Positions 7,216 through 8,775 of a stretch of DNA of 8,775 nt are shown one piece after another. The DNA is from Acidobacteriota bacterium. Lineage in GTDB: Bacteria > Acidobacteriota > Polarisedimenticolia > J045. Within the stretch, counting starts at the first letter, position 1. Each line of letters begins with the position of its first letter. The notes under the pieces are model-generated. The model saw nothing but the letters and a program-made list of their open reading frames with translations, was not told where the DNA came from and did no database searches. The DNA is taken from NCBI GenBank assembly GCA_027001345.1, contig JALTMS010000694.1, forward strand, positions 1 through 8,775, read 5' to 3'. Both the position numbers and the translations under genes were made by a program.

Positions 7216-8433
7216 ATGCCTCATCACGCCGATCCCAAGGATTCTGCCCATCTGCCCGAAGACGCCGGAATCGAAACCCGGGCGATCCACGCCGGTCAGG
7301 CACCGGATCCGGTCTACGGTGCGGTCGCGCCACCGATCTACCAGACCTCGACCTTTGCCTTCGCCTCGCCCGAGCAGGGGGAGCGGCGCTTTGCCGGCAA
7401 GGAGGAGGGTTACATCTACACCCGGCTGGCCAACCCCACGACGAGGATGCTCGAGGATTGCGTGGCCTCTCTGGAGGGAGGCCATGCGGGCATCGCCGTG
7501 GCCAGCGGGATGGGAGCAGTGTCGACGATCTTTCTCGGTCTGCTCTCCCAGGGGGACCACGTGGTGATGACCGATACGGTCTACGGGCCGAGTCGGCTGC
7601 TGCTCGAACACGATCTATCTCGCTTCGGTATCGACGCCAGCTTCGTCGATACCAGTCGGACCGAAAACCTTCAGCAGGCGCTGCGCTCGGAAACGCGGCT
7701 GGTCTTCATCGAGACGCCCACCAACCCGACCCTCCGCCTGAGCGATCTGGCGGCCTGTGCCAGAATCTGCCACCAGGCCGGCGCCCTGATGGTGGTCGAC
7801 AACACCTTCGCCTCGCCGGTGCTGCAGCGACCCCTCGAGCGAGGGGCCGACATCGTGATGCATTCCACCACCAAGTACATCAACGGCCATGGGGACGTGG
7901 TCGGCGGGATCATCATTGCGCGCACGGCCGAGCTGCATCAGCGGCTGCTCCGTGCGCGCATCTATTTCGGCGCATCGATGGATCCGCACCAGTCCTGGCT
8001 GGTGCTGCGCGGTCTGAAGACCCTCCCCCTGCGGGTGCGTGCCGCCCAGGACAATGCTCAGAGCCTGGCCCGCATGCTCGAAGACCATCCGGCGGTCCGC
8101 CGGGTGATCTACCCGGGCCTGGCGACCCACCCCCAGCGGGTGCTGGCCTCGCGCCAGATGGAGGGCCCGGGAAGCATGATCGCTTTCGAGCTGGCCGGTG
8201 GCTACGAGGCGGGCAAGGCCCTGATGACCCGGGTCCGCCTGGCGACCCTGGCGGTTTCTCTCGGCGGGGTGGAAACCCTGATCGAGCATCCGGCTTCGAT
8301 GACCCACGCCGGGCTCTCGGCGGCCGAGCTGGAGGCCACCGGCATCAGCCCGGCTCTGGTGCGCCTTGCGGTGGGTTGCGAGTCGCTAGCCGATCTCGAG
8401 CAGGATCTGAGTCGGGCTCTCGACAGCCTCTGA
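7216..8433 (+). CDS. Cys/Met metabolism PLP-dependent enzyme (methionine gamma-lyase / cystathionine gamma-synthase family)
   Basis: This is a fold-type I PLP enzyme of the trans-sulfuration family, whose members cleave or form C-S bonds in methionine, homocysteine and cystathionine. With ATG 7216 the product is 405 residues, standard for the family. The PLP lysine is K220 in HSTTKYINGHGD (216-227). Y68 and R70 in YIYTRLANPT are the phosphate-binding pair from the neighbouring subunit. ASGMG (97-101) and Y123 stack and bind the cofactor, D195 in VVDNTF contacts the pyridine nitrogen, and R383 in LVRLAVG should bind the substrate carboxylate. The overall pattern is nearest to methionine gamma-lyase, but its hallmark cysteine is P125 here, so the exact reaction is undecided among gamma-lyase, gamma-synthase and sulfhydrylase. 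The start is supported by GAGGAG 10 bases upstream; the frame extends back to 7078, but that extension is unlike the family. Confidence 0.9.
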   Translation: MPHHADPKDSAHLPEDAGIETRAIHAGQAPDPVYGAVAPPIYQTSTFAFASPEQGERRFAGKEEGYIYTRLANPTTRMLEDCVASLEGGHAGIAVASGMGAVSTIFLGLLSQGDHVVMTDTVYGPSRLLLEHDLSRFGIDASFVDTSRTENLQQALRSETRLVFIETPTNPTLRLSDLAACARICHQAGALMVVDNTFASPVLQRPLERGADIVMHSTTKYINGHGDVVGGIIIARTAELHQRLLRARIYFGASMDPHQSWLVLRGLKTLPLRVRAAQDNAQSLARMLEDHPAVRRVIYPGLATHPQRVLASRQMEGPGSMIAFELAGGYEAGKALMTRVRLATLAVSLGGVETLIEHPASMTHAGLSAAELEATGISPALVRLAVGCESLADLEQDLSRALDSL

Positions 8434-8445
8434 ACCCGACGACGA

Positions 8446-8646
8446 TCACTCCTTCTCGAGCGGGCAGGTGCTCAGGCCCAGCACTGCGTACAGCGGGCAG
8501 GAGCCGATGGCTGCCGTCAGCAGCGGGACGAGGCCGATCACTCCGACGAAGCGGACCGGGCCTTCGAGCAGGAAGAAGAGCGAGCCCAGGCCGAGGCCGA
8601 TGAGCACGCGAACGATCCGGTCGAGGGTGCCGACGTTGGTCTTCAT
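8446..8646 (-). CDS. DUF2892 (YgaP-like) small membrane protein
   Basis: This 66-residue protein belongs to the DUF2892 / YgaP transmembrane-domain family. It begins with MKTNVGTLDRIVRV, the family's usual N-terminus, then two hydrophobic segments (about residues 13-27 and 31-47). It ends with GSCPLYAVLGLSTCPLEKE, the conserved CPLY.llG.STC block. The paired cysteines suggest a role linked to sulfur or redox chemistry; in other bacteria the domain may be fused to or found near rhodanese modules. The function of the stand-alone form is not established. A strong Shine-Dalgarno AGGAGA (minus strand, 8658 down to 8653) stands 6 bases before the ATG. The gene converges on the PLP enzyme with only 12 bp between the stop codons. 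The DNA encoding its residues 5-14 is repeated in inverted orientation at the window edge. Confidence 0.9.
   Translation of the reverse strand: MKTNVGTLDRIVRVLIGLGLGSLFFLLEGPVRFVGVIGLVPLLTAAIGSCPLYAVLGLSTCPLEKE
8604..8632. repeat. Left arm of a perfect 29-bp inverted repeat, inside the DUF2892 gene
   Basis: These 29 bases, which encode about residues 5-14 of the DUF2892 protein, equal the reverse complement of 8747-8775 at every position. Similarity stops at 8633 on the inner side. The right arm runs to the last base of the window, so the true length may be greater. Confidence 0.9.
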
Positions 8647-8662
8647 CTACGTTCTCCTATTC

Positions 8663-8677
8663 CGGGCCTCCGGCCCG
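8663..8677 (-). promoter_or_regulatory. Hairpin in the DUF2892 gene leader
   Basis: CGGGCC (8663-8668) and GGCCCG (8672-8677) form a 6-bp perfect stem with a 3-base loop. It lies just upstream of the DUF2892 ribosome binding site. No T-run follows on either strand, so it is not a typical terminator. If transcription starts near the candidate -10 at 8695-8700, this hairpin would lie in the 5' leader and could affect stability or translation. Confidence 0.35.
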
Positions 8678-8684
8678 ACAGATG

Positions 8685-8694
8685 CCTGGCCAGG
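8685..8694. repeat. 10-bp palindrome at the exact centre of the inverted repeat
   Basis: CCTGGCCAGG is a perfect palindrome centred at 8689.5. That is also the midpoint of the two 29-bp arms (8604-8632 and 8747-8775). The 52 bases between palindrome and arm on each side do not pair beyond what chance gives. Confidence 0.7.
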
Positions 8695-8724
8695 ATTATG
8701 CACGAGCGCTTTGGTCGGGCTCAG
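8695..8724 (-). promoter_or_regulatory. Candidate promoter for the DUF2892 gene
   Basis: On the minus strand CATAAT (8700 down to 8695) matches the -10 consensus at 5 of 6 positions. CTGAGC (8724 down to 8719) is a weak -35 (TGA matches) with an 18-base spacer. Transcription would begin about 40 bases before the DUF2892 ATG, a sensible leader length. Confidence 0.35.
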
Positions 8725-8746
8725 CGCACCGCCGGTACGAGCACGG

Positions 8747-8775
8747 CGGCACCCTCGACCGGATCGTTCGCGTGC
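8747..8775. repeat. Right arm of the 29-bp inverted repeat, at the window edge
   Basis: This is the reverse complement of 8604-8632. Read on the plus strand it encodes GTLDRIVRV, the N-terminal block of the DUF2892 protein. It lies at the end of an in-frame stretch from ATG 8682 that has no good ribosome binding site. It could be a fold-back artefact or the beginning of a duplicated gene facing the other way. Confidence 0.85.

Noticed and set aside
8721..8774. The C-terminal end of another minus-strand gene (…PVEGAAVLVPAVR, stop at 8721)
   Set aside because: It has good third-position bias, but half of it is simply the inverted copy of the DUF2892 gene read in another frame, so the coding signal is not independent.
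8682..8775. A partial plus-strand gene from ATG 8682 reading into GTLDRIVRV
   Set aside because: There is no ribosome binding site, the codon bias before the repeat is poor, and the match to DUF2892 begins abruptly at the repeat border. It is kept only as one explanation of the inverted repeat.
1..8775. CRISPR arrays, tRNA or rRNA genes, insertion sequences, prophage or defence genes
   Set aside because: No spaced direct repeats, cloverleaf-like sequence, transposase, integrase or phage-like protein was seen on either strand; the gene content is housekeeping.

Overview
The window is chromosomal DNA from a high-GC bacterium (roughly two thirds G+C by eye, strong G/C bias at third codon positions, TTG start codons in use). 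The protein set is Gram-negative in character, but the sequence alone does not fix the phylum. Acidobacteriota, Myxococcota or a related lineage would fit; that is an impression, not a demonstration. I see no mobile element, CRISPR array, rRNA or tRNA.

Layout. (1) Positions 1-298: the 3' end of a GGDEF-domain (diguanylate cyclase) gene. (2) 299-519: a leader region with a weak promoter candidate and a GC-rich hairpin close to the mreB ribosome binding site. (3) 520-5819: a complete, tightly packed cell-shape (rod/elongasome) operon, mreB-mreC-mreD-mrdA(PBP2)-rodA. Its gaps are 9 bp, then three overlaps of 4, 4 and 14 bp. (4) 5820-5977: a short gap where the rod operon converges on a minus-strand gene. 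(5) 5978-6994, minus strand: an NAD-dependent short-chain dehydrogenase that closely resembles the epimerase-type bacterial L-threonine 3-dehydrogenases. (6) 6995-7215: a divergent intergenic region. (7) 7216-8433, plus strand: a PLP enzyme of the Cys/Met metabolism family (methionine gamma-lyase / cystathionine gamma-synthase type). (8) 8446-8646, minus strand: a 66-residue DUF2892 (YgaP-like) membrane protein. (9) 8647-8775: its upstream region, which ends in a perfect 29-bp inverted copy of the start of that same gene.

How the genes work together. MreB filaments, MreC/MreD and the PBP2 transpeptidase with its partner glycosyltransferase RodA form the machine that inserts peptidoglycan into the lateral wall. 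The overlapping reading frames imply co-transcription and coupled translation. The divergent dehydrogenase and PLP-lyase genes both belong to the threonine/methionine/cysteine area of amino-acid metabolism, but no shared pathway is proven.

Most of the window is ordinary. I do not see a convincing new biological system. The points most worth a second look are the inverted repeat at the right edge (an assembly or amplification fold-back, or a real head-to-head duplication), a probable three-Cys/one-His zinc site in PBP2, active-site substitutions in the PLP enzyme, and departures from the usual RodA motifs.
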